A stretch of 64,000 nucleotides of DNA, from assembly GCF_017868775.1 (NCBI RefSeq), contig NZ_CP053381.1, positions 3,720,001-3,784,000 of the forward strand, in the 5' to 3' direction. How positions within the stretch are numbered: position 1 is the first letter of the stretch; every line of letters begins with the position of its first letter. Below the pieces are notes generated by a model. The model saw nothing but the letters and a program-made list of their open reading frames with translations. It made no database searches and had not been told where the DNA came from. Shown piece by piece: positions 55,489-64,000 of the stretch. The stretch comes from Billgrantia sulfidoxydans (GTDB taxonomy: Bacteria > Pseudomonadota > Gammaproteobacteria > Pseudomonadales > Halomonadaceae). The position numbers were made by a program, and so were the translations under genes.

Positions 55489-56850
55489 CTATCCCAGTTG
55501 GAAGGGATAGACCGAGCCGATGTCGAGGATTCGGGTGAGTTCATCCAGCGCGGTAAGGGTCTCGTCGGCCAGCTGCGGGTCGGCCAGGTCGTCGGGCGCC
55601 AGGCGGTCGCGGTAATGGCGCTCGACCCAGGCGGCGAGTTCGCCGTGCAGCGCGTCGGTGAGCAGCACGCGGCCGGTCAGCGCGGCACGCTCCTCGGCGG
55701 AGAGTGCCACCCGCAGGCGCAGGCAGGCGGGGCCGCCGCCGTTGCGCATGCTCTGCTTGACGTCCTTGACGATCACCTCACCGATGGGGTTGTGACCGGC
55801 CAGCAGCAGATCCTGAATGGTGCGCCACACCGCCTCGCGCTCCTGGCATTCGCCAGGCACCACCAGGGTCATGCGGCCGTCGGGGTTGCTCAGCAACTGC
55901 GAGTTGAACAGGTAGGAGGCCACGGCATCCTCCAGGCTCACCGCCTCGCCGGGCACGCGCACCGGAATCAGCGGTGTCGACATCTTGCTGCGCAGCTCAT
56001 CGAGGGTGGCCTGCTCGTCGAGGAAGGCCATCTCGTGGTAGAGCAGCACCGGCCCGTTGCCCACCGCGATCACGTCGTTGTGGAACACGCCGGCATCGAT
56101 GGCCTCGGGGTGCTGCTGGGCGAACACCGTCTGCGCCGCGGCGAGGCCGTGCTGGCGGGCCACCGCCTGGCTCGCTTCCAGCGTCTGACGTGCGGGAAAG
56201 CGCTTGGGCTCATGCGCTGGATCCCCGCCGAAGGCTTGGCGGCCATAGACGTAGAGATGCACGCCGGCCTCGCCGTGCTCGCCACACAGCCGCGTGTGGT
56301 TGGCCGCCCCTTCGTCGGAAAAGGCCGGCGTGGCCGGCAGCGCCGGGTGGTGGGCGAAGTGGGCCTCGTCGCGGAAGATCGCCGCCAACACGCGGCCGGT
56401 GGTCTCCGGCTCGAGAAAGCGGTGGAAGCTCGACTGAAGGTTGGCCGGGGTGAAGTGCGCCCGGCCGTCCGGCGCATCGCGGCTGGGAGTCACGGTGCCG
56501 GCGTTGGCCGTCCACATGCTCGAGGCCGAGCACACCGCGCGCAGCACCTGGGGCGCCTCGGCGGCCGCCCGGGCCAGCACCTCGCGGTTGCTGCCGGTGA
56601 AGCCGAGCGAGCGCAACGCGCCGAGGTCGGGGCGCTGCTGGGGTGGCAGCACGCCCTGGGCGTAGCCGGCATCCATCAGCGCCTTCATCTTGGCCAGCCC
56701 CTGCAGCGCCGCCTCGCGAGGGTTGGAGACCAGCCCGCCGTGGCGCATCGAGGCCACGTTGCCGTGGGCCAGGCCCGAGTAGTTGTGGGTCGGCCCCACC
56801 AGGCCGTCGAAGTTGACTTCCCGGTAGTCGGTTTTCGTCGCTTGGCTCAT
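55489..56850 (-). CDS. astB: N-succinylarginine dihydrolase
   Basis: The 453-residue enzyme (E. coli AstB 447) hydrolyses N2-succinylarginine to succinylornithine, CO2 and ammonia. It shows [21 protein letters not shown] at the start (cited in part), [17 protein letters not shown] (catalytic His) and [13 protein letters not shown] (catalytic Cys, near residue 370). It is the last gene of the ast/aru operon; its ATG overlaps the astD TGA by four bases. Beyond it the SDR gene runs in the opposite direction, so astE does not follow. Confidence 0.96.
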   Translation of the reverse strand: MSQATKTDYREVNFDGLVGPTHNYSGLAHGNVASMRHGGLVSNPREAALQGLAKMKALMDAGYAQGVLPPQQRPDLGALRSLGFTGSNREVLARAAAEAPQVLRAVCSASSMWTANAGTVTPSRDAPDGRAHFTPANLQSSFHRFLEPETTGRVLAAIFRDEAHFAHHPALPATPAFSDEGAANHTRLCGEHGEAGVHLYVYGRQAFGGDPAHEPKRFPARQTLEASQAVARQHGLAAAQTVFAQQHPEAIDAGVFHNDVIAVGNGPVLLYHEMAFLDEQATLDELRSKMSTPLIPVRVPGEAVSLEDAVASYLFNSQLLSNPDGRMTLVVPGECQEREAVWRTIQDLLLAGHNPIGEVIVKDVKQSMRNGGGPACLRLRVALSAEERAALTGRVLLTDALHGELAAWVERHYRDRLAPDDLADPQLADETLTALDELTRILDIGSVYPFQLG

Positions 56851-58316
56851 AGCACCACTCCGGGCGGCAGGCTGTCGGGCAGGGTGAGGCTCTCGGCCTC
56901 CATCGAGGCCACCGGATAGGCGCAGTAGTCCGCTGCGTAATAGGCACTGGGGCGATGATTGCCGCTGATGCCCACGCCGCCGAAGGGCGCGTCGCCGGAG
57001 GCGCCGGTGGTCTGGCGGTTCCAGTTGACGATGCCGGCGCGGATGCGCAGCAGGAAGTCGTCCCAGTCGGCGCGCTCGCCGCCGATCAGGCCGGCGGCAA
57101 GGCCGTAGCGGGTGTCGTTGGCGAGCCGCAGGGCCTCGTTCCAGTCGTGGTAACGGTAGACCTTGAGCAGCGGGCCGAAGTGCTCCTCGTCGGGCACGTC
57201 GAGGCCGGTGACGTCGATCAGCGCCGGCGACAGCAGGCTGGTGCCCTCCTGCAGGCACTCCATGCGCGACAGCACCACGCCGCCCAGCGCCTCCAGCGCG
57301 TCCTGGGCCTCGAGCAGGCCCTGGGCCGCCTCCGGGCTGACCAGGCCGCCATAGAACGGCGCCGGTTCCTCGAACTGCCCGGCCACCCGCAGGCGGGCGA
57401 TGGCGTCGACCAGGGCGTCGAGCAGATGGTCGCCGACCTGGCCCTCGGGCACGATCAGCCGACGCGCACAGGTGCAGCGCTGGCCGCCGGAGAGGAAGGC
57501 CGACTGCAGGATGGTGAGCACCGCGGCGTCCTGGTCATGCACCTCCTTGACCACCAGCGGGTTGTTGCCGCCGAGCTCCAGGGCGAGGATCTTCTCCATC
57601 TGGTCGGCGAACTGGCGATTGAGCAGACCGCCCACGCGGGCGCTGCCGGTGAACAGCAGGCCGTCGATACCCGGGTGCGAGGAGAGCGCCTGCCCCACCG
57701 GCGCGGCGCCCTGCACCAGGTTGATCACCCCGGCGGGCAGGCCCGCCTCGTGCCAGCACTGCAGGGTCAGATCGGCGGTCAGCGGGGTCTGCTCGCTGGG
57801 CTTGAACACCACCGTGTTACCCGCCAGCAGCGCCGGCACCATGTGCCCGTTGGGCAGATGGCCGGGGAAGTTGTAGGGGCCGAACACCGCCATCACGCCG
57901 TGCGGGCGATGGCGCAGCACGGCGGTGGTGTCGCCGACGTCGCGGCTGCGCTCGCCGGTGCGCTCCTGGTAGGCACGTGCCGAGATCGCCACCTTGCCGA
58001 TCATGGCGCCCACCTCGGTGCGCGCCTCCCACAGCGGCTTGCCGGTCTCGCCGGCGATGGCGCGGGCCAGGTCCTCGCGGTGGGTCTCCAGTTGCTCGCG
58101 GAAGCGCTCGACCACGCTCAGGCGTTCGGCGAAGCCGAGCCGGGCCCAGCCCGGGAAGGCGCCACGGGCGGCCTCTACCGCCGCTGCCACCTGGTCGTCG
58201 CTGGCGGCGGCGCCCTGCCACAGGGTCTCGCCGGACACCGGATCGCGCTTGGTGAAGCGCGTTGCCTCGCCCGGCTGCCAGGTGCCGCCAATCATCAGCT
58301 GTTGCATCGCTTTCAT
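56847..58316 (-). CDS. astD: Succinylglutamate-semialdehyde dehydrogenase
   Basis: The 489-residue aldehyde dehydrogenase oxidises N-succinylglutamate semialdehyde with NAD+. It has [22 protein letters not shown] (cofactor region), [27 protein letters not shown] (catalytic Glu) and [14 protein letters not shown] (catalytic Cys). ATG 58316 follows GAGGAG and overlaps the TGA of aruG by four bases. Confidence 0.96.
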   Translation of the reverse strand: MKAMQQLMIGGTWQPGEATRFTKRDPVSGETLWQGAAASDDQVAAAVEAARGAFPGWARLGFAERLSVVERFREQLETHREDLARAIAGETGKPLWEARTEVGAMIGKVAISARAYQERTGERSRDVGDTTAVLRHRPHGVMAVFGPYNFPGHLPNGHMVPALLAGNTVVFKPSEQTPLTADLTLQCWHEAGLPAGVINLVQGAAPVGQALSSHPGIDGLLFTGSARVGGLLNRQFADQMEKILALELGGNNPLVVKEVHDQDAAVLTILQSAFLSGGQRCTCARRLIVPEGQVGDHLLDALVDAIARLRVAGQFEEPAPFYGGLVSPEAAQGLLEAQDALEALGGVVLSRMECLQEGTSLLSPALIDVTGLDVPDEEHFGPLLKVYRYHDWNEALRLANDTRYGLAAGLIGGERADWDDFLLRIRAGIVNWNRQTTGASGDAPFGGVGISGNHRPSAYYAADYCAYPVASMEAESLTLPDSLPPGVVL

Positions 58317-59359
58317 GAAGTCTCCTCGGTATCCAGTACGCGCAGGGAGTCACCGGCCACCACGCCCAGGCGCTTTGCCTCCGCCTCGCCCAGGGTGAGG
58401 GTGCCCTCCTCGTCGGGGCCGTGAGACACCCAGGCGGCGCGGAAGTCGGCCATCGTCGTGCTCGCCGCCAGCCAGCGCGGGCGAGCGGGGGGCGGCTCGT
58501 CGCTGGCACGGATCTCGACCCGGCAGCGGCGCGACTTGCGCACCGCGCGTACGTCGTCGATGTAGGCCTCCACCGTCGGCCCGCCGTCGAAGATGTCGAT
58601 GTAGCCCTCCCAGCGCAGCCCCTCCTGCTTGAGCATGGCCAACGCCGGGCGGGTGTCGCGGTGGACCTGGCCGATGCAGGCCCGCGCCTCGTCGGAGAGA
58701 AACGGCGTGTAGATCGGGAACTTGGGCATCAGCTCGCCGATGAAGCTCTTCTGGCCGAGCCCGGTGAGGCGGTCGGCCTCGTCGAAGTCCAGCGGGAAGA
58801 AGTGGCTGCCCAGGCACTCCCAGAAGGGACTCTTGCCGCGCTCGTCGAATACGCCGCGCATCTCGGCCAGCACCTTGTCAGGGAACTGGTCGCGAAACTC
58901 GGCCATGAACAGCCAGCGCATCATCGACAGCAGTGCACCGTTGCGCTGGTGCGCGCGCTCCTTGCCGCGAAAGCCGGGGCGCAGGAACAACGAGGCCACC
59001 TCGGCGTCGCCGGTATGGTCGGAGCTGAGGAACAGGGTGTCGATGGTGCGATGCAGGTCGAGCTGCACCGACGAGTGCGCCAGCGTACCCAGGCGATAGT
59101 GGTAGAACGGCACCTCGCGCCCCACCTGGCCCTCGATGGCGCAGCAGCCGGCCAGCTCGCCGCTCGCCTCGTCCTCCAGCACGAAGAAGTAGTTGCGCCG
59201 GTCGGGCGGCGTGCGCTGTTCGAAGGCGGCGATCGCGGCGGCGATCTTGTCGCTGAGGAACTCGCGGTTATCCGGCAGCGAGGTAAAGCCGACCCCGGTC
59301 TCGCGGGCGATCTTCTGCAGCTCGTCCAGGTCGCCCTCGGCAATCGGTCGAATACGCAT
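58313..59359 (-). CDS. aruG: Arginine N-succinyltransferase subunit AruG (beta/alpha-2)
   Basis: The 348-residue protein begins MRIRPIAEGDLDELQKIA and contains TSLPDN (about 28), LFLRPGFRGKERAHQRN and GKSPFWECLGSHFFPLDF, all typical of arginine/ornithine succinyltransferases (AstA). It moves succinyl from succinyl-CoA to arginine, the first AST step. The related but distinct AruF lies directly upstream. The two are expected to form a heteromer as in Pseudomonas. The start codon shares its A with the TGA of aruF (TGATG). Confidence 0.95.
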   Translation of the reverse strand: MRIRPIAEGDLDELQKIARETGVGFTSLPDNREFLSDKIAAAIAAFEQRTPPDRRNYFFVLEDEASGELAGCCAIEGQVGREVPFYHYRLGTLAHSSVQLDLHRTIDTLFLSSDHTGDAEVASLFLRPGFRGKERAHQRNGALLSMMRWLFMAEFRDQFPDKVLAEMRGVFDERGKSPFWECLGSHFFPLDFDEADRLTGLGQKSFIGELMPKFPIYTPFLSDEARACIGQVHRDTRPALAMLKQEGLRWEGYIDIFDGGPTVEAYIDDVRAVRKSRRCRVEIRASDEPPPARPRWLAASTTMADFRAAWVSHGPDEEGTLTLGEAEAKRLGVVAGDSLRVLDTEETS

Positions 59360-60432
59360 CACAGCTCCCCCTCGTCGAAGCCCGCTTCGTCGTCGCCGGC
59401 GGACGGCAGCGCCAGCGGCGCGGCCAGTACCGCCCGCCCCTCCTCCACGCCGAGCAGCTCGGCGTGCTCCGGCGAGAGCATCAACTGGCCGGTGGGCGAC
59501 AGCGCGTAGCGCGCCACCACGCAGCGGAACTCGGCCAGGCGCTGGTTGGCGATCATCGCCGGCTCGGCGTCCGGCAGGGCGTGAGCCGGGCGTACCCGTA
59601 CCGGATGCCAGGCGGCGCGGCGGAAGGTGTGCAGGCGATCGCGCTCGCCCTTGATCACCGGCCCCGCGTCGAACAGATCGACATGACGCGAGCGCATGAA
59701 GCCCTCGGCCAGCATCTCGGCCATGGCCGCCTCGTGGGCGGGGTGCTCGCGGCCGATGGCGGCCCGCGCCTGGGGCGTGAGCAGCGCCAGGTAGAGCGGG
59801 AACTGCGGCATCACCTCGGCGATGAAGCTCTTCGAGCGCACCCCGGCGAGATAGTTGATGTCGTGGTAGTCGCGCACGAAGAAGTGGCGCCCCACGCTGT
59901 TCCAGAACGGCGACTCGCCCTGCTCGTCGAGATAGCCCGGAAACGCCATCGCCAGCACCTCGGCGAAACGCTCGGGGTACTGGGCGATGAACATCAGCCG
60001 CGCGCGGCGCAGCAGGCTCTCGGCGCTGGTGCCGCGGTAGCGCGGGTCCAGCGACAGGGCGCACAGCTGGGTGGTCTCGGAGACCTCGTGGGAGAGCGAC
60101 AGGGTCTGCACCTCGCGGCGCACGTTGAGCTGCTGCGAGGCGTGGATCAGGGTCTCCTGGCGGTAGGTGTAGTAGGCCTCCCGCGCACCGGCTTCGGCGC
60201 GCAGGGTGGCGGTGCCTACGACCTCGTCGCGCTCGAGATCCTCGAGCACGAAGGTGTAGTGCTCGTCGCCGGGAAAGTCCACCTCGCGCCCGAACGACTG
60301 CCGCGAGCGCGCAATGCGCTCCTCGAGACGATCGCGATGGGCCGGCAGGTTGGTCAGGCTCGGCGTGGCCAAGCCCGCCAGCCGCTCCAGGGCCGGCAGG
60401 TCGGCCGGCCGAACGGGGCGTACGACCATCAT
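59359..60432 (-). CDS. aruF: Arginine/ornithine N-succinyltransferase subunit AruF (alpha)
   Basis: The 357-residue protein starts MVVRPVRPADLPALERLA. Like AruG it has TPSLTNLPAHRD, LDPRYRGTSAESLLRRARLMFI and GESPFWNSVGRHFFVRDY. The two subunits align along their whole length, so they arose by duplication of an AstA ancestor. GGAG stands eight bases before ATG 60432. The C-terminal tail after 330 is acidic (DDEAGFDEGEL). Confidence 0.94.
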   Translation of the reverse strand: MMVVRPVRPADLPALERLAGLATPSLTNLPAHRDRLEERIARSRQSFGREVDFPGDEHYTFVLEDLERDEVVGTATLRAEAGAREAYYTYRQETLIHASQQLNVRREVQTLSLSHEVSETTQLCALSLDPRYRGTSAESLLRRARLMFIAQYPERFAEVLAMAFPGYLDEQGESPFWNSVGRHFFVRDYHDINYLAGVRSKSFIAEVMPQFPLYLALLTPQARAAIGREHPAHEAAMAEMLAEGFMRSRHVDLFDAGPVIKGERDRLHTFRRAAWHPVRVRPAHALPDAEPAMIANQRLAEFRCVVARYALSPTGQLMLSPEHAELLGVEEGRAVLAAPLALPSAGDDEAGFDEGEL

Positions 60433-60482
60433 GGCGGGATCTCCTGGTCGATGGGCGGTGTCGCGCATGGCTCGGCCAGCTT

Positions 60483-61804
<1,322 letters not shown>

Positions 61805-61855
61805 AAGGGCTGTGGCAGGAGAGGAAGCAAAGGGGGCGCGACCCGTTCGGGCCGG

Positions 61856-62830
61856 CTAGAGGCGCTCTTCGCGCGGCGTCACGCCGAAATGGTTGCGATA
61901 GGCGGTGGAGAAGTGAGCCGGCGAGGAGAAGCCCGTCTTCATGGCGATCTCGCCGGCAGGCAGGTCGCTCTCGCGCAGCAGGCGGCGCGCCTCCTTCAGC
62001 CGCAGGTCGAGGTAGTAGCGGCCGGGCACCGCCTGCAGGTACTTCTTGAACAGCCGCTCGAGCTGGCGGCGCGAGATACCGAGGTGCTCGGCCAGCTCGT
62101 GGGTGGTCAGCGGCTCCTCGATGTTGGCCTCCATCAGCATCACCGCATCCACCAGCGGCGCCGGGGCATGCCCCAGACGGGCGCGCAGCGGCACCTGCTG
62201 CGGCTCGTCGGCCATGCGCACCCGCTCCAGCACGAAATGCTCGGAGACCCGCTCGGCCAGCTCGCTGTCGTGGTGGGAAGCGATCAGCGTCATCATCATG
62301 TCCATCGCCGCCGTACCGCCGCCGCAGGTGAGGCGGTCGCGGTCGATCTCGAACAGCTGCTGGGTGAGGCGCACGCGGGGGAAGTCGCGGGTGAAGGCGG
62401 CGAAGCGCTGCCAGGGCAGCGTGGCCCGGTAGCCGTCCAGCACGCCGGCGCGGGCCAGCAGCTCGGTGCCGCCACCGACCCCGACCAGCACCACGCCGCT
62501 GCGTCCGAGCTGGCGCAGCCGGCCCGGCAGGGCACTCTCGTGCATGGCCGGCAGCGGGCTGGGTGCGCAGACCACCAGCATGTCCAGTTCGGTCGACGCC
62601 AGCTCGAAGGGAGTACAAGCCGCCTGGCTGAGATCGGCCATGCTGGCGACCTCACCGCCTTCAGGCGAGAAAGCCTGCAAGCGGTAGAGCCGACGCCCGG
62701 CCAGTTGGTTGGCCACCATCAGCGGCTCCAGCGCACAGGCCTGGGCCAACAGCGAGAAACCCGGCAGCGTCAGCACGCCGACCCAGCGAGTCGGAGGCTG
62801 ACGAGAAGCGGTCGAGGGGGAATCGGGCAT
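61856..62830 (-). CDS. argR: AraC-family arginine regulator ArgR (GATase1-like sensor plus HTH)
   Basis: The 324-residue protein has a DJ-1/PfpI-type amidotransferase-like ligand domain (about 15-200: VGVLTLPGFSLLAQACALEPL; CGGGTAAMDMMMTLIA) and an AraC HTH domain (about 225-320: HLGISRRQLERLFKKYL; AMKTGFSSPAHFSTAYRNHFG). This is the Pseudomonas ArgR type (329 aa), which activates the aru operon and controls arginine metabolism in response to arginine. Its position directly upstream of astC, in the same direction, matches the aru locus. ATG 62830 is used. Confidence 0.9.
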   Translation of the reverse strand: MPDSPSTASRQPPTRWVGVLTLPGFSLLAQACALEPLMVANQLAGRRLYRLQAFSPEGGEVASMADLSQAACTPFELASTELDMLVVCAPSPLPAMHESALPGRLRQLGRSGVVLVGVGGGTELLARAGVLDGYRATLPWQRFAAFTRDFPRVRLTQQLFEIDRDRLTCGGGTAAMDMMMTLIASHHDSELAERVSEHFVLERVRMADEPQQVPLRARLGHAPAPLVDAVMLMEANIEEPLTTHELAEHLGISRRQLERLFKKYLQAVPGRYYLDLRLKEARRLLRESDLPAGEIAMKTGFSSPAHFSTAYRNHFGVTPREERL

Positions 62831-62937
62831 GCCACAACGCCATTGCCGGAACGAAGCTGAAATGGTACTCGATCGGCAGCGTTGGCAATACCGGGCCGGA
62901 GCAACGCGTCAGCCGATGTGGCACGTCGAGACGGGAC

Positions 62938-63147
62938 TCAGTCGACGAGACGCGAGAGCAACAGCGTGATCACGACGATCCCGACGAGAATGGCGACGCC
63001 CAATACCAGCCAGTGCACGCCCTTGGCCGGTCGCCTGGCTTCCGGCTGGTCGGCGTCGGGCTGCGGGTGGGCGAAATCCTCGGGCAGCCGCTCCTCCATG
63101 AGATGCTGCTTCTTTTCCTCCGGTGTCCTGCTCTCCCTGGTATCCAT
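62938..63147 (-). CDS. Small single-span membrane protein
   Basis: The 69-residue protein has a charged Glu/Pro/Arg-rich N-terminus (about 1-43) and one membrane helix (HWLVLGVAILVGIVVITLLL), ending near the C-terminus. ATG 63147 has GAGGAGG upstream at good spacing, which supports a real gene. No family is recognised. It lies between argR and fabV, all in the same direction. Confidence 0.7.
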   Translation of the reverse strand: MDTRESRTPEEKKQHLMEERLPEDFAHPQPDADQPEARRPAKGVHWLVLGVAILVGIVVITLLLSRLVD

Positions 63148-63200
63148 GGCGGACCTCCTCTGCCGCTGGGTTCGCCCGCCAAGGAAAACGCGTGGCGGGC

Positions 63201-64000
63201 CTATAACGTCACGACATCGAAGCTGACATCCGGGTTCACGTCGGCGTCGTAGTCGACGTCATCGCGCTCGAACCCGAACAGCTTCAGGAACTCGTGCTTG
63301 TAACCAGCATAGTCGGTGATCTGGAACAGGTTCTCGCTGGTCACCTGGGGCCACAGGTCCTTGCACGCCTGCTGCACGTCGTCGCGCAATTCCCAGTCGT
63401 CCAGGCGCAGGCGGCCGGCCTCGTCGGTGGTGTACTGCCCTCCATAAAGACGCTCGCCGAACAAGCGGTTGAGCTGCTCGATCGTGCCCTCGTGCAGGCC
63501 CTTCTCCTTCATCACCTTGTAGACCATGGCGATGTAGAGCGGCATGACCGGAATCGCCGCGCTGGCCTGGGTCACCACCGACTTGAGCACCGCCACGTTG
63601 GCGCCGCCGCCGCTGGCCTTGAGCCTGGCGTCGATTTCACCGGCAGCACGGTCGAGGTCTTCCTTGGCCTTGCCCAGGGCACCGTGCCAGTAGATCGGCC
63701 AGGTGATCTCGGTGCCGATATAGCTGAACGCCACGCTGCGGGCGCCAGGAGCCAGGACGCCGGCCTTGTCCAGCGCATCGATCCACAGCTCCCAGTCCTC
63801 ACCGCCCATCACCGCCTTGGTGTCTTCGATCTCCTGCTCGGTGGCGGGCTCGACCTCGGCCTCGATGATGGTGTCCTTGTTGGTGTCGATGGCGGTGGCG
63901 CGGTAGGTCTCACCGATCGGCTTGAGGCTGGAGCGCTTGAGCTCGCCCGAGTCGGGCAGCTTGCGCACCGGCGAGGCCAGCGAATAGACCACCAGGTCGA
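63201..64000 (-). CDS. fabV: Enoyl-ACP/trans-2-enoyl-CoA reductase FabV (5' end outside window)
   Basis: The visible C-terminal 265 residues are Fab[11 protein letters not shown] at the window edge, then [22 protein letters not shown] with the Y-x8-K catalytic spacing, [21 protein letters not shown] sequence ([17 protein letters not shown]) and the tail [18 protein letters not shown]. FabV is a triclosan-resistant enoyl reductase using NADH, about 400 aa long, so about 135 N-terminal residues lie beyond 64000. It would complete the elongation cycle of fatty acid synthesis. The stop codon is TAG at 63201-63203. Confidence 0.95.
   Translation of the reverse strand, partial: DLVVYSLASPVRKLPDSGELKRSSLKPIGETYRATAIDTNKDTIIEAEVEPATEQEIEDTKAVMGGEDWELWIDALDKAGVLAPGARSVAFSYIGTEITWPIYWHGALGKAKEDLDRAAGEIDARLKASGGGANVAVLKSVVTQASAAIPVMPLYIAMVYKVMKEKGLHEGTIEQLNRLFGERLYGGQYTTDEAGRLRLDDWELRDDVQQACKDLWPQVTSENLFQITDYAGYKHEFLKLFGFERDDVDYDADVNPDVSFDVVTL

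Overview
The window is a continuous stretch of GC-rich (about two-thirds G+C by eye), gene-dense bacterial chromosome. Gene content points to a halophilic gammaproteobacterium of the Halomonas/Halomonadaceae type: a two-subunit arginine N-succinyltransferase next to an AraC-type ArgR (the Pseudomonas/Halomonas arrangement), a GH13 alpha-glucosidase resembling the Halomonas HaG enzyme, a very acidic secreted PRC-barrel protein, DUF3422, DUF3581 and FabV. I saw no rRNA, tRNA, CRISPR array, insertion sequence or phage gene. The genus assignment is inference.

Layout. 1-3705: a truncated GntR/FadR regulator, then a ybhP-clsB-ybhN envelope operon (minus). 3871-7557: an M42-type peptidase with a small partner protein, a secreted acidic protein, a DUF3618 membrane protein and a thioredoxin-like protein. 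7713-8491: a DUF1499 gene broken by a frameshift. 8560-10409: a class D beta-lactamase divergent from an AmpR-type LysR regulator. 10406-12658: an NAD(P)-binding protein, ArfB and a voltage-sensor-like membrane protein. 12630-14875: a cysteine-less proline-racemase-family enzyme translationally coupled to a quinone-oxidoreductase-like dehydrogenase. 15267-29260: housekeeping and accessory genes (lipid kinase, phosphoesterase, CBS protein, secreted alpha/beta hydrolase, tricorn-like protease, MFS transporter, DUF3422, esterase, two acyltransferase-3 proteins).

30537-35803 is the most unusual block: a periplasmic binding-like protein, an outer-membrane beta-barrel, a GGDEF/EAL enzyme and a PEP-CTERM/exosortase-type acyltransferase (LuxI-like fold), closely spaced or overlapping and with no exosortase nearby. 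36897-40674 holds a TRIC-type channel with a DUF3541-like lipoprotein, and an XRE-cupin regulator divergent from tdh-kbl (threonine to glycine plus acetyl-CoA). 40805-50271 is a complete maltose regulon: malT, then aglA-malK (plus) converging on malE-malF-malG (minus), with MalT-box-like decamers before both aglA and malE. 50496-55445 has DUF305, nfeD plus an SPFH protein, a ZapE/AFG1 ATPase with a GNAT enzyme, and an SDR. 55489-62830 is the arginine succinyltransferase catabolic operon astC-aruF-aruG-astD-astB behind argR, without astE at the usual place. The window ends in a truncated fabV.

Many adjacent genes overlap by 1-32 nt (ATGA, GTGA, TGATG junctions), so translational coupling is a general feature of this genome. 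Several convergent pairs overlap at their 3' ends.
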